64,000 bases of DNA, from assembly GCA_964630925.1 (NCBI GenBank), contig CAZVZK010000021.1, positions 1 to 64,000 of the forward strand, in the 5' to 3' direction. Shown piece after piece: positions 50,763-60,079 of the stretch. The first letter of the stretch is position 1, and each line of letters starts with the position of its first letter. Both the position numbers and the translations under genes were made by a program. The DNA is from RGDT01 sp964630925 (GTDB lineage: Bacteria > Planctomycetota > Planctomycetia > Gemmatales > Gemmataceae). The notes under the pieces are model-generated. The model saw only the letters and a list, made by a program, of their open reading frames with translations, made no database searches and had not been told where the DNA came from.

Positions 50763-50960
50763 AACGGTCACTCCTTGAGCGGGCCTCGCGGGTGTGTTGC
50801 CCGGGAGAGGCGTCGAGGCCTCCGGGGGCATCATAGCGGGCGGGGCAACGGCCCGCCTCAACCCCGGTTTCTCTCGCCCCCGTGGCATCGGAATTGCTCC
50901 GCCAAGACACCAACGAACGGCCCAATGACGGGCCATCCGTCCACCTTCCCGGAGTGACAC

Positions 50961-51359
50961 ATGGACACCACCAACAACAACACCCTGCGGCAGCCCTCCC
51001 CCAGCACCGGCCTGGCCATCGGATACATCACCGTCGGCACCCTGGCCGCGATCTGGGCCACCGTGTGGTGGTACTTCTTGCGCAACGAGGCGGCAGAGAG
51101 GGTCAGCGCCTGGCAGTGGTACGTCTGCGCCGGCCTGTTCTGGTCGGGCGTCGCGGTGGGCGTGATCGGCCTGCTCGTCGGACGCATCGGTTTGGAGGCG
51201 CAGAACGCCGACGTGCCGCTCGGGCAGGTGACCGCCGCGGCCGTCGAGCCGAATGGGGTCGCTCCCGCCGCGGCGACGACGCAGGCCGCCGCCCCGGCGG
51301 CGTCCATGGCGCCCATGCAGCCGGTGGTGATGGTGCCGGCCCAGACGGTCAAGCAGTGA
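50961..51359 (+). CDS. Small two-TM membrane protein
   Basis: 132 residues. Two hydrophobic helices (GYITVGTLAAIWATVWWYFL and WYVCAGLFWSGVAVGVIGLLVG) follow a polar N-terminus, and a disordered Ala/Pro-rich tail (ATTQAAAPAASMAPM) ends the protein. GGAG precedes the ATG. No family recognised. It is divergent from the helical secreted protein gene. Confidence 0.6.
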   Translation: MDTTNNNTLRQPSPSTGLAIGYITVGTLAAIWATVWWYFLRNEAAERVSAWQWYVCAGLFWSGVAVGVIGLLVGRIGLEAQNADVPLGQVTAAAVEPNGVAPAAATTQAAAPAASMAPMQPVVMVPAQTVKQ

Positions 51360-51406
51360 TCGAGCGACGGGCTCCGGGGGGCCACTCGGGCCGCTGCGAG
51401 CTGGGG

Positions 51407-51655
51407 GCGAGACGCCCAGTGGCACTGGAGTTCTCCAGCATGAGGCGAGCAGCACCGCATAATCGTGTTGTGTGTGCAGACCCGGCACGCTGACGCCGTG
51501 CCGCTCGCCCCGAACTCAAGTGCCATTGGGCGAGACGCCCCCAGACCCCTCGCTGCGAGCGGGGGGCGAGACGCCCCCAGACCCGCGCTTCAAGCTGGGG
51601 GCGAGACGCCCCCAGACCCGCGCTTCAAGCTGGGGGCGAGACGCCCCCAGACCCC
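51407..51655. repeat. Tandem hairpin repeat (GGGGGCGAGACGCCCCC core, period 35-36 bp)
   Basis: Cores begin at 51530, 51566, 51601 and 51636 (period 35-36) with a partial copy at 51407. Each core is an 8-bp stem with an AGA loop, followed by AGACCCGCGCTTCAAGCT-like spacer sequence. It occupies most of the 391-bp gap 51360-51750. It is not a CRISPR, because the intervals are near-identical. Single related cores occur inside the capsid pseudogene (56264-56285). Confidence 0.85.
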
Positions 51656-51687
51656 CGGTCGGGCCCGCCTCGCCTGAACCTCTCCCA

Positions 51688-51717
51688 TCGACAACAGGCC
51701 ACGCCTCGCGCTACAAT
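51688..51717 (+). promoter_or_regulatory. Promoter TCGACA-N18-TACAAT for the sigma/kinase operon
   Basis: -35 at 51688-51693, -10 at 51712-51717, each 5 of 6 to consensus, 34 nt before the sigma factor ATG and just after the tandem hairpins. Confidence 0.6.
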
Positions 51718-51750
51718 AGACGGCACCCGTCCCCGCGAGGCCCCCCGGCC

Positions 51751-52341
51751 ATGTCCGACGACGTGCCGTTCGCCGACCTCATCCTCCGCGTCCGCCGTGG
51801 TGACCAGGCGGCCGCCAACCTCCTCGTGCAGCGGTACGAGCCGGCCATCCGCCGCGCCGTCCGCTTCCGCCTCACCGACCCGCGTCTGCGCCGCACCCTG
51901 GATTCGATGGACGTGTGCCAGTCGGTGATGGCGTCGTTCTTCGTCCGCGCCGCCTCCGGGCAGTACGACCTCGACACCCCTGAGCAATTGCTGCGCCTTC
52001 TGACGACGATGGCGCGCAACAAGCTGCTCAACTCGGCGCGGCACGAGCACGCCACGCGGCGCGACAACCGCCTCGTCACCGACGACATCGCCGACCACGA
52101 CGTGCCGACGGCGGCGCCGTCCCCCGTGCAGCAGGCCGAGGCCCGCGAGATGCTCGCCGAGGTCCACAAGCGGCTGACGCCGGAGGAGATGAAGCTCGTC
52201 GAGCTGCGGAACCAGGGGCACGACTGGAACGCCATCGCGGCCCTTCTCGGCGGCAACGCCGCCGCCCTGCGGCAGAAACTGCACCGCGCCCTGGCCCGGC
52301 TCTCGCAGGAATTCGGGCTGGAGGAGGGCGACGATGAATGA
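51751..52341 (+). CDS. ECF-type RNA polymerase sigma factor (planctomycete kinase-linked group)
   Basis: 196 residues. Region 2 (LILRVRRGDQAAANLLVQRYEPAIRRAVRFRL, then DVCQSVMASFF) and region 4 (LTPEEMKLVELRNQGHDWNAIAALLGGNAAALRQKLHRALARL) are both clear. The upstream in-frame extension translates hairpin repeats and was rejected. The stop overlaps the kinase start by 8 bp, so the two are coupled. In planctomycetes such sigma factors adjoin membrane Ser/Thr kinase-WD40 proteins and are thought to be regulated by phosphorylation, without a classical anti-sigma factor. Target promoters are unknown. Confidence 0.9.
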   Translation: MSDDVPFADLILRVRRGDQAAANLLVQRYEPAIRRAVRFRLTDPRLRRTLDSMDVCQSVMASFFVRAASGQYDLDTPEQLLRLLTTMARNKLLNSARHEHATRRDNRLVTDDIADHDVPTAAPSPVQQAEAREMLAEVHKRLTPEEMKLVELRNQGHDWNAIAALLGGNAAALRQKLHRALARLSQEFGLEEGDDE

Positions 52342-55300
52342 CCCCGCTCTCCCCCCGTCGGAGGGGGAGGCCTCCGGCCCACACTCCCAGTCATCAGGGG
52401 GGGAGGCCTTCGGCCCACTCCCCCCCCCCCTGACGGAGGTGCTGCTCGCCCTCCGGCTCGGCTGGGAGCGTGGCGACCCACCCACCATCGAACAGCTCCT
52501 CGCCCGCCACCCCCACCTCGCCGGTGACCCCGACGCCATCCTCGATCTCATCTACCAGGAGGTCGTCCTCCGCGAGGGCGCCGGCCAGAAGCCCCGATTG
52601 GCCGACTACGCGGGGCGATTCCCCGAGCTGGCGGACGCGCTGCGTCTACAGTTCGAGGTGGACGAGGCCCTCACCGTCGAGGGGCAGCAGACGCCGGCGT
52701 CCACGCTGCCGGCGACACTCAGCCCGGAGGGGATGGAGGATCTGCCCAAGCTGGAGGGGGTCGATCTGCTCGACGAGCTGGGGCGCGGGGCGATGGGCGT
52801 GGTGTACCGCGGCTGGCAGCGCGGGGCCAAGCGTCCGGTGGCGGTCAAGGTGCTGTCCGGCGAGATGCCGGCGGGCCGGGCCAGGAACGAGGTGGAAGCC
52901 GCCACACGACTGTCGCACCCGCACATCGTCACCGTCCACGAGGTGAAGGACCTCGGCGGGCGCGTCGCCCTGGTGCTGGAGTACGTCGAGGGCGGTAACC
53001 TCGCCGAGAAGCTGTCCGGCAAGCCGCAGCCGCCGCGCGACGCGGCCCATTTCATCGAGCAGGTGGCCTGGGCGATGGCCTACGCGCACGGGCGCGGCGT
53101 CATTCATCGCGACCTCAAGCCGTCGAACATCCTCCTCTCCGGCGGGCCGGACGCGCCGCTGGCGCAGTGCCAGCCGCGCATCGGCGACTTCGGGCTGGCC
53201 AAGCTCGTCGAACAGTCGGCCCATCTGACGAAGACGAATGATGTCCTGGGCACGCCGTCGTACATGGCGCCCGAGCAGGCGGTCAGCGCCGGGCAGGTCG
53301 GGCCGGCGGCGGACATCTACGCGCTGGGGGCGGTGCTGTACGAGATGCTCACGGGGCGGCCGCCGTTCCTCGGGCAGAACCTCCTCGACACCCTGGATCA
53401 GGTGCGGCGGCTCGACCCCGTGCCGCCGTCTCAGCTCCAGGCGTCTTGCCCGCGCGACCTCGAAGTGATCTGCTTGAAGTGCCTGCACAAGGACCCCGCC
53501 CGTCGCTACGCCGGCGCACGCGACCTCGCCGAAGACCTACGCCGCTTCCTCGCGGGCGAGCCGATCAAGGCGCGGCCCGTCGGCTGGGCCGAGTGGGCGT
53601 GGAAGTGGGCGAAGCGGCGGCCCGTCGCGGCGGCCCTGGCGCTGTTCAGCGCCGCCGCCGCCGTGGCGCTGCTCGCGGGTGGCTACGTCGTCGCCGGCGT
53701 GCAGCGCCGGCAGGCCGACGCGGCGCTGAAGCTGGCCGGCCAGTTGGAGGAGCGGCTGCAGCAGTCGCGGCAGCTCCTGTACACGGCCCAGCTCCTGCGG
53801 ATCGGGGCGATGGTGAACACGGGGCCGGCCCAGGGCCTGCGCATGCTGGAGAGCGAGGAGCTGTGCCCGCCGGGCCTGCGCTGCTTCTCCTGGGGCGTGC
53901 TGCATCGGCTGTGCCGGCCGTACCGCCATGTTGCCATGCTGACGCGGCCATCGGCGGGGCTGGCGCTGACGCCGGACGGGGCGCACGCCGTCGCGGGCGG
54001 GGCGGACGGGCTGCTGACGGTGTGGTCGCCGGCGGGGGCGCGGGTCGCCGGGTGGCGTGTTCCGGGCGGGGCGGTCACCGCGCTGGCGGCGGCGGACGGG
54101 CTGGCTGCGGCGGCGACGGCGGACGGGCGCGTGAGCCTGTGGGCGCTGCCGGGCGGCGAGGCACGCGGGTCGTTCGCGACGGGGAGCGGGCCGGCGGCGG
54201 GGCTTGCGTTCGGTCCGGAGGGGCGCTGGCTGGCCGTCAACGCCGGCAAGGCCAACGCCGCCGTGGTGCTGTGGGACACGCGGACGCTGCGGGTGCGGCG
54301 CTCGCTGCGGGGCGACACCGACCCGGCGTGCCGCGTGGCCGTGTCGCCGGACGGGGCGCGCGTCGCCTGCGCGGCCCTGGACGAGTCGATCCTCGTCTGG
54401 GACGTGTTGACGGGGCGTCTGGCCGCAGAGATGCGCGGGCACTCGGCGCCGGTGCGGTGCGTGGCGTTCGGGCCGGGCGGCAGGCAGGTCGTCTCCGGCT
54501 CCATCGACGGGACGGCCCGGGTGTGGGACGTGGCCCGCGGCGTCGAGGTGGACGCGGCGATGGGGGCCGTCGGCCCGGTCACCTCCGTGACGTTCACGCC
54601 GGACGGGCTGCAGCTCGTCCTGACGGGGGAGGGCCACGGCGATGACGAGATGCCGGCCGACGTGCAGATCTGGGATCTGGCGCAGCGCAAGGGCCAGGAG
54701 CCGATGCGGGCACACCGCGGGGCGTCCGCGGTGCTGTTCGCTCCTGGCGGCAAGGCGATGCTGACAACAGGGGCGGACCGGACGGTGAAGTGGTGGGACC
54801 ACCCCGGCCCGGTGCGGATGCGGGCGTTGGCGGGCCACACGGGGGCTGCGGGGACGGTGTCGATGACGCCGGACGGCAAGTCGCTGGCGTGGGTGACGAC
54901 GCCGGCACGGCTCGGCCCGGATGAGGTGACGGTGATCGACGTGGCCACGGGGGCCGTGGGGCCGCCTCTGCGTGGCGGGCAGCGTTCGATACGCCTGGTG
55001 GCGCTGGTGCCCGGCGGCCGGCTGGCGGTGACGGCGGGGGGGGCGGCGGACGAGCCGGCGGAGGTGTTCGTCTGGGACCTGGGCAAGGGCAAGGACGTGT
55101 GGGTGCTGTCCGGCCACGCGGGCGTGTGTTCGGCGCTGGCGGTGTCGGCGGACGGCAAGCGTCTGGCCACGGCGGCCGACGACGGTGTGCGCCTGTGGGA
55201 CCTGGAGTCGGGACGCGAGCTGTGGAAGCGGCCCGGCAAGTTCATGGCGCTGGCATTCGGCGGCGGGCTGCTGGCGGCCGTCGGCGCGGAGCTGCGGGCG

Positions 55301-55684
55301 TGGACGCTGGAGGGCGAGGACGCGGGGCGTGCCGATGTCCCCGCCGGGATGGCGTGCCTGGCGTTCACCGGCGATCTGGCGGCCGTGGCGGGCGGCGAGG
55401 AGGGCGTGGTGCGGCTGGTGTCGCTGAAGACGGGTGAGGCGTCGATTTTGGATGTGGGGATGAACGACGTGGCCCACGTCGCCTTCAGCGCGGATGGGAA
55501 GACGCTGGCGGCGGCAGGGTCGGCGTCGGCGGTGAAGCTGTGGGATGTGGCGAGCCGGCAGGAGCGGGCGGCGCTGGCGCCGCACCGTGGCGGGTCGTGC
55601 TTCGTGGCGTTCCGCTCCGACGGGGTGGCGCTGCTGACGGCGTCGCGGACGGGGCTGGCGCGGCTTTGGTACCGGGCGGAGTGA
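52334..55684 (+). CDS. Membrane Ser/Thr protein kinase fused to WD40 propellers
   Basis: 1116 residues. A repeat-derived N-terminus (residues 7-33) and a helical region lead to a Hanks-type kinase at about 143-410: glycine loop GRGAMGV, Lys172, catalytic HRDLKPSN (Asp260) and DFG (Asp285), then the APE motif. One transmembrane helix follows (about 431-456), then about 600 residues of WD40-like repeats (GHSAPVRCVAFGPGGRQVVSGS, GHAGVCSALAVSADGKRLATAADD). The kinase is cytoplasmic and the propellers sense outside. It overlaps the sigma factor gene, its probable substrate or output. An 11-C tract at 52420 near the start is a potential on/off slippage site. Confidence 0.92.
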   Translation: MNDPALPPSEGEASGPHSQSSGGEAFGPLPPPLTEVLLALRLGWERGDPPTIEQLLARHPHLAGDPDAILDLIYQEVVLREGAGQKPRLADYAGRFPELADALRLQFEVDEALTVEGQQTPASTLPATLSPEGMEDLPKLEGVDLLDELGRGAMGVVYRGWQRGAKRPVAVKVLSGEMPAGRARNEVEAATRLSHPHIVTVHEVKDLGGRVALVLEYVEGGNLAEKLSGKPQPPRDAAHFIEQVAWAMAYAHGRGVIHRDLKPSNILLSGGPDAPLAQCQPRIGDFGLAKLVEQSAHLTKTNDVLGTPSYMAPEQAVSAGQVGPAADIYALGAVLYEMLTGRPPFLGQNLLDTLDQVRRLDPVPPSQLQASCPRDLEVICLKCLHKDPARRYAGARDLAEDLRRFLAGEPIKARPVGWAEWAWKWAKRRPVAAALALFSAAAAVALLAGGYVVAGVQRRQADAALKLAGQLEERLQQSRQLLYTAQLLRIGAMVNTGPAQGLRMLESEELCPPGLRCFSWGVLHRLCRPYRHVAMLTRPSAGLALTPDGAHAVAGGADGLLTVWSPAGARVAGWRVPGGAVTALAAADGLAAAATADGRVSLWALPGGEARGSFATGSGPAAGLAFGPEGRWLAVNAGKANAAVVLWDTRTLRVRRSLRGDTDPACRVAVSPDGARVACAALDESILVWDVLTGRLAAEMRGHSAPVRCVAFGPGGRQVVSGSIDGTARVWDVARGVEVDAAMGAVGPVTSVTFTPDGLQLVLTGEGHGDDEMPADVQIWDLAQRKGQEPMRAHRGASAVLFAPGGKAMLTTGADRTVKWWDHPGPVRMRALAGHTGAAGTVSMTPDGKSLAWVTTPARLGPDEVTVIDVATGAVGPPLRGGQRSIRLVALVPGGRLAVTAGGAADEPAEVFVWDLGKGKDVWVLSGHAGVCSALAVSADGKRLATAADDGVRLWDLESGRELWKRPGKFMALAFGGGLLAAVGAELRAWTLEGEDAGRADVPAGMACLAFTGDLAAVAGGEEGVVRLVSLKTGEASILDVGMNDVAHVAFSADGKTLAAAGSASAVKLWDVASRQERAALAPHRGGSCFVAFRSDGVALLTASRTGLARLWYRAE
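52420..52430 (+). other. Eleven-C homopolymer inside the kinase start region
   Basis: A run of eleven C residues encodes Pro codons near residue 30 of the kinase, inside a GGGGGGAGGCCTTCGG-type hairpin repeat. Gain or loss of one base would truncate the kinase after a few codons. Confidence 0.7.
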
Positions 55685-55699
55685 CGCTGATGAGGCCGG

Positions 55700-56437
55700 G
55701 GCCACATTGAAGACGCCGAGGGGCTGGCCGACGCCTGTGCCGCGGAGGAAGGCGTAATCCTCGTGCCAGGCGAGGGCGCGGGCGAAGAGGACGGTGAGGA
55801 GGGCGTCGAGGCCCCTGCCCATGTCGGCGAGGAGGGCATTGGAGAAGGGGCAGTAGCCGGAGAGGGAGGCGGCGATGAGCTTGAGCTGCTTGAGGGTGGG
55901 CGAGGTGGAGGTGAGGGGGGTGCCGTCCTCGACCCAGCGTGCGGTGACGGCGGAGAGGAAGGGGGACTGGCCAGCCGTGGCGGGGAGGGAGGGGTCGATG
56001 GCGGGGACGTCGGCCTCCTGGGTGGGCATGGGGACGATGGTGGCTCGGGGTCGGACGATGGACAGCTCGGCGGCGAGCTGGACGAGGCGGGGGGCGAGGT
56101 GGGTGGGGACGAGGTAGCCGCCGGTGCCGCCGGTGGGGAGGGTGAGGGCGGATTTGGTGCTGGTCTCGGGGTCGATGAAGGCGCTGCCCATGCGATCGAG
56201 GGACTTGAGGTCGTGGGCCTGGACGGCGAGGAGGAAGTCGGCGAAGGTGGGGCCTCCCTTCGAGCTGGGGGGCGAGACGTCCCCCAGACCCCCTGATGGG
56301 GCGGGGGAGGCGGGTGTGGGGTCGGGGGCGAGGGCGGCGACCTTCTCGGTGAGGAGGAAGTGGGCGTCGGCGGGAGGGAGGTCGAGGGCGTCGCCGGCCT
56401 TGCGGTTGGCGTAGTCGCGGGTGAGGGTGACGAGCAT
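55700..56437 (-). pseudogene. Truncated phage major capsid protein (HK97 gp5-like)
   Basis: The reading frame starts at a good ATG (56435-56437, AAGGAG upstream) and encodes about 245 residues of an HK97-fold major capsid protein: TLPTGGTGGYLVPTHLAPRLVQLA (N-arm and E-loop region), MPTQEADVPAIDP, ARWVEDGTPLTSTSPTLKQLKL, FARALAWHEDYAFLRGTGVGQPLGVFN. Homology stops where the kinase gene ends; the frame runs on antisense through the kinase. The P-domain and C-terminal half are therefore missing. Between residues about 45 and 65 it carries a hairpin repeat encoding SGGLGDVSPPSSKGG, inserted after the phage-derived start. It is a remnant of a prophage. Confidence 0.75.
56264..56285. repeat. Single GGGGGCGAGACGTCCCCC hairpin inside the capsid remnant
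   Basis: A core related to the tandem array at 51530-51655, with one compensatory-type change (CGTCCCCC). It interrupts a protein-coding frame in phase. Confidence 0.65.
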
Positions 56438-56594
56438 GGGGGTGGCTCCTTGGGGCGCAGGAGCGAGTATGGCGGGGGGCGGGGGTGGGCGGGGAGTAGG
56501 GGGGCAGCGTGGCGACGCCGTGACAGGCCTCTGTTGCGAGGTGTCCTGGCTCCTCCTCGGTGTCTGAACGCGGTTTGGCCGGCCCCTGCTTACC

Positions 56595-56623
56595 TTGACA
56601 TTAGCCAGTCTTGATCTCAGAAT
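56595..56623 (+). promoter_or_regulatory. Promoter TTGACA-N17-CAGAAT for the restriction-modification gene
   Basis: Perfect -35 (56595-56600), CAGAAT -10 (56618-56623), 17-nt spacer, 57 nt before the ATG. The 243-bp gap 56438-56680 holds nothing else that I can identify. Confidence 0.6.
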
Positions 56624-56680
56624 GAGGCCACAAGCTGTAGGCCTTTTGCCTCATTTGCCCCATCGCCGAGTGCCGCGCCC

Positions 56681-59600
56681 ATGAATCCGCTCGAAAGCTA
56701 CCTCCGCGAGCTGCGCGACATCCGCTCGACGGGGGCTGCTGTCAAGGAGACATCGTACTACCCTGCCCTTTCGACGTTACTCAACGTCGTCGGGCGGGAA
56801 CTCAAGCCGACCGTCCGCTGCATCATCAATCTGAAGAACCAAGGCGCGGGGTTACCCGATGGCGGGCTGTTCACGCCGGACCAGTTCCAGAAGGGCACCG
56901 AGGAGCCCAGGTCGGGCCAGCCGCCGAGCCGCGGTGCCATCGAGTGCAAGGGCGTGAAGGATGACGCCTGGGTCACGGCAGGATCTGACCAGGTGACTCA
57001 GTACTGGAACAAATACCGGCAGGTCCTCGTCACCAACTATCGGGACTTCGTCCTCGTCGGCCAGGACGATGGGGGTAAGCCGGTCATTCTGGAGGCGTAT
57101 CGTCTCGCCGCCAACGAGAAGGCGTTCTGGGAGGCGGCGGGGCGGGCCGCCGAGACGGCGACGGCGCACGGTGAGCGATTCATCGAGTATCTGAAGCGGG
57201 TGATGCTGCACGCCGCTCCGCTGAGCGCTCCGGAGGATTTGGCGTGGTTCCTCGCCAGCTACGCCCGCGATGCGAAGGCCCGGCTCGGGACGCTGCCGCT
57301 GCCGGCCATTGCCTCGACCCGTAAGGCCCTGGAACAGGCGCTGGGCATCAAGTTCCAGGGCACGCCGACTGATCCCCAGCACGGCGAGCGGTTCTTCCGG
57401 TCCACGCTGGTGCAGACACTCTTCTACGGCATCTTCTCGGCCTGGGTGCTGTGGCACCGGAAGGGCGCCAAGGCCGGCGAGGCGTTCGACTGGGAGAAGA
57501 CGCCGAATTTCCTGAGTATCCCCATCCTGCGGAAGCTGTTCCGCGAGTCCGCCGACCGGCAGCAGTTGGACGAGTGGCGGTTGGCGGAGGTTCTGGACTG
57601 GACGGGGGCCGTGCTGAACCGGGTGGACCGGGCGGCCTTCTTCGAGCGGTTCACGGATGCGGCGGCGGTGCAGTACTTCTACGAGCCGTTCCTCGCGGAG
57701 TTCGACCCCGAGCTGAGGAAAGAGCTGGGGGTGTGGTATACGCCGCCGGAGGTGGTCCGCTACATGGTCGCGCGGGTCGATGCGGCTCTGCGTGAAGAGT
57801 TGGGCATCGAGGACGGGCTTGCAGATCCGAACGTGTACGCCCTCGACCCCTGCTGCGGGACGGGGGCGTTCCTCGTCGAGGTGCTGCGTGTCGTGTCGGC
57901 CACCCTGAAGGAGAAGGGCGAGGACGCACTGCTTGCGAGTAAGCTCAAGGACGCGGTCACCCGCCGCCTATTCGGGTTTGAGCTGCTCCCCGCCCCCTTC
58001 GTCGTCGCTCACCTTCAGATCGGGTTGTTCCTTCAATCAGAGGGCGCGCCACTCCTTGTCAAGAACAAGGACCGTGCGGCGATCTACCTGACCAACGCCC
58101 TTACCGGCTGGGTGCCGGACACGACGCCGCGCGACGGCTACCTGTTCCCTGAGTTGAACGAGGAGCGCGACAGGTCGAATGACATCAAGCAGCAGAAGCC
58201 GATCCTCGTGGTGTTGGGCAATCCGCCGTACAACGGCTATGCGGGGATGGGTGTCGATGAGGAGCGAGGGCTTTCGGACGACTACCGGAAGCCGGTGGAC
58301 GGGCTGGCGCCGCAGGGACAGGGTCTGAACGACCTGTATGTGCGGTTCTTCCGGATGGCCGAGCGCTGCATCGTCGAGCGGCCACCAGGGCGTGGCGTCG
58401 TCTGCTTCATCTCCAACTATTCGTGGCTGGACAGCCGCTCGTGCCCGGTGATGCGGCGGCGTTTCCTCGATGAGTTCGACCAAGTGTGGATCGACTCGCT
58501 CAATGGGGATAAGCGGAAGTCGGGGAAAAAGACACCGGACGGCCAGCCGGACCCGAGCATCTTCTCGACGGAGCAGAACCGTGAGGGGATTCAGGTGGGG
58601 ACGGCCATATCGCTGCTGGTGCGGAAGGAGGGGCATCGCGGGCCTGCGCGGGTGCTGTTCCGCGACCTGTGGGGGAAGGACAAGCGAGGGGATCTGTTGC
58701 GGAGCCTGGAGGGCTTCGGACCGCGCCTGTACTGTGAGGTGGTGCCGGAGCCGTCGCTGGGGCTGCCGTTCAGGCCGATGACACTCGGTGGGGAATATGC
58801 ACGCTGGCCGCTCCTGGCCGACCTCTTCATTTCGTGCTTCGTCGGGGTGAAGACGAGCAGGGACGAGGTGGTCGTGGATGTTGATCGGGCGGTCCTTGTC
58901 GAGCGGATGACGAGGTACTTCGATCCGGGCATCAGCCACGAGGAGATGAAACGCATTTCCCCAAGAGCGATGACCGACGCCGAGAACTTCGTCGCGATCC
59001 CAACCAGGGACACGTTGTTGAAGCGAGGCTTCCAAGCGACAGCCATCGTTCCCTTCGCCTATCGCCCGTTCGATACTCGCTGGCTCTATTGGGAGACAGA
59101 GACGACGCTCCTCAATCGAAGCCGCCCCGAGTACTTGCCGCACGTCGTTCGAGGGAACTACTGGCTCACGGCGACCCAGCAGAACCGGAAGGGATTCGAC
59201 CCCCCGAGCGTGCCCCAACTCGCCGCGTCGATTCACCTCATCGAGCGCACCGCGAATCTATTCCCGCTCTTGCTTGCGGAATGGCCAGCCGGTGCCCGAA
59301 TGCTCGGTGACCACGCCCGGGAGGCGCGGCGCCTGGGTGAACACTACGCCAACTTGTCCGATAAGGCGCTGGACTACCTTGCCGATAAGGGCGGCGTCGA
59401 GTCGGCGGCGGATATGTTCTTCCACGTCGTGGCGGTGCTGCACGCGCCGTCTTATGCGGTGGAGAATGAGGGGGCGCTGCGGCAGGACTGGCCGCGTGTG
59501 CCATTGCCGACGACGCGGGAGCGCCTGATGCGGTCGGCGGCGTTGGGCAGACAGGTGGCGGGGCTCCTCGACACGGAGTCAGGCGTTACAGGGGTGACGG

Positions 59601-60079
59601 CGGGGAAGCCGCGTCCCGAACTGCGGCTGCTTGGGAACATGGCCCGCGTCGGCGGCGGGCACATCGATGCCGATGCGGGTGAGTTGGACGTGAAGGCGCG
59701 GTGGGGCTACCGCGATACACGCGGGGCGTGCATGCCGGGGCCTGGGAGGCTGGAGGAGCGTGAATTCTCGGTGGAGGAACGCGTGCCGTTCGCCGAGGCT
59801 GGCCTGACGCTGGACGCGCTCGGTGCGACGACGTTCGACGTTTACCTGAACGAGGTGGCGTACCTGCGGAACGTGCCGGCGGGTGTGTGGTCGTACTCGC
59901 TAGGCGGGTATCAGGTGATGAAGAAGTGGCTCTCGTACCGCGAGAAGGACATTCTCGGGCGTGGACTGACACTCGACGAGGTTGGGGCTGTGACGGGGAT
60001 GGCACGGCGGATCGCCGCCCTGGTGTTGCTCCGGTCAGCGCTGGATGAAAACTACAGGGCGGTGGCCGTGTCGAGGTAA
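56681..60079 (+). CDS. Type ISP-like single-chain restriction-modification enzyme (nuclease + N6-adenine methyltransferase + specificity)
   Basis: 1132 residues. The N-terminal part (LESYLRELRDIRSTGAAVKETSYYPAL) carries a PD-(D/E)xK-like core: PDGG and IECKG at about residues 60-90. The methyltransferase domain has motif I ALDPCCGTGAFLVEVL (about 386) and motif IV VLGNPPYNGY (about 510). A C-terminal target-recognition part follows (RPFDTRWLYWE, LFPLLLAEWP, DVYLNEVAYLRNVPAGVWSYSLGGYQVMKKWLSYRE, the last being the type ISP C-terminal signature). Classical type ISP enzymes such as LlaBIII also have a helicase; none is present here, so it resembles the shorter nuclease-methylase form. It lies between a phage remnant and an HNH gene, has its own promoter, and probably defends against phage. 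Confidence 0.85.
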   Translation: MNPLESYLRELRDIRSTGAAVKETSYYPALSTLLNVVGRELKPTVRCIINLKNQGAGLPDGGLFTPDQFQKGTEEPRSGQPPSRGAIECKGVKDDAWVTAGSDQVTQYWNKYRQVLVTNYRDFVLVGQDDGGKPVILEAYRLAANEKAFWEAAGRAAETATAHGERFIEYLKRVMLHAAPLSAPEDLAWFLASYARDAKARLGTLPLPAIASTRKALEQALGIKFQGTPTDPQHGERFFRSTLVQTLFYGIFSAWVLWHRKGAKAGEAFDWEKTPNFLSIPILRKLFRESADRQQLDEWRLAEVLDWTGAVLNRVDRAAFFERFTDAAAVQYFYEPFLAEFDPELRKELGVWYTPPEVVRYMVARVDAALREELGIEDGLADPNVYALDPCCGTGAFLVEVLRVVSATLKEKGEDALLASKLKDAVTRRLFGFELLPAPFVVAHLQIGLFLQSEGAPLLVKNKDRAAIYLTNALTGWVPDTTPRDGYLFPELNEERDRSNDIKQQKPILVVLGNPPYNGYAGMGVDEERGLSDDYRKPVDGLAPQGQGLNDLYVRFFRMAERCIVERPPGRGVVCFISNYSWLDSRSCPVMRRRFLDEFDQVWIDSLNGDKRKSGKKTPDGQPDPSIFSTEQNREGIQVGTAISLLVRKEGHRGPARVLFRDLWGKDKRGDLLRSLEGFGPRLYCEVVPEPSLGLPFRPMTLGGEYARWPLLADLFISCFVGVKTSRDEVVVDVDRAVLVERMTRYFDPGISHEEMKRISPRAMTDAENFVAIPTRDTLLKRGFQATAIVPFAYRPFDTRWLYWETETTLLNRSRPEYLPHVVRGNYWLTATQQNRKGFDPPSVPQLAASIHLIERTANLFPLLLAEWPAGARMLGDHAREARRLGEHYANLSDKALDYLADKGGVESAADMFFHVVAVLHAPSYAVENEGALRQDWPRVPLPTTRERLMRSAALGRQVAGLLDTESGVTGVTAGKPRPELRLLGNMARVGGGHIDADAGELDVKARWGYRDTRGACMPGPGRLEEREFSVEERVPFAEAGLTLDALGATTFDVYLNEVAYLRNVPAGVWSYSLGGYQVMKKWLSYREKDILGRGLTLDEVGAVTGMARRIAALVLLRSALDENYRAVAVSR

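Noticed and set aside
51530..51655. Possible CRISPR array
   Set aside because: The repeated unit includes the would-be spacers (near-identical), the core is a hairpin, and no cas genes are present.
51472..51750. In-frame upstream extension of the ECF sigma factor
   Set aside because: It translates tandem hairpin repeats (GETPPDP words) and lies upstream of a good promoter; the ATG at 51751 fits sigma-factor homologues.
53537..55690. Minus-strand continuation of the capsid frame through the kinase gene
   Set aside because: Similarity to capsid proteins ends at the kinase stop; the rest is His/Arg/Pro-rich shadow sequence of the kinase-WD40 gene.
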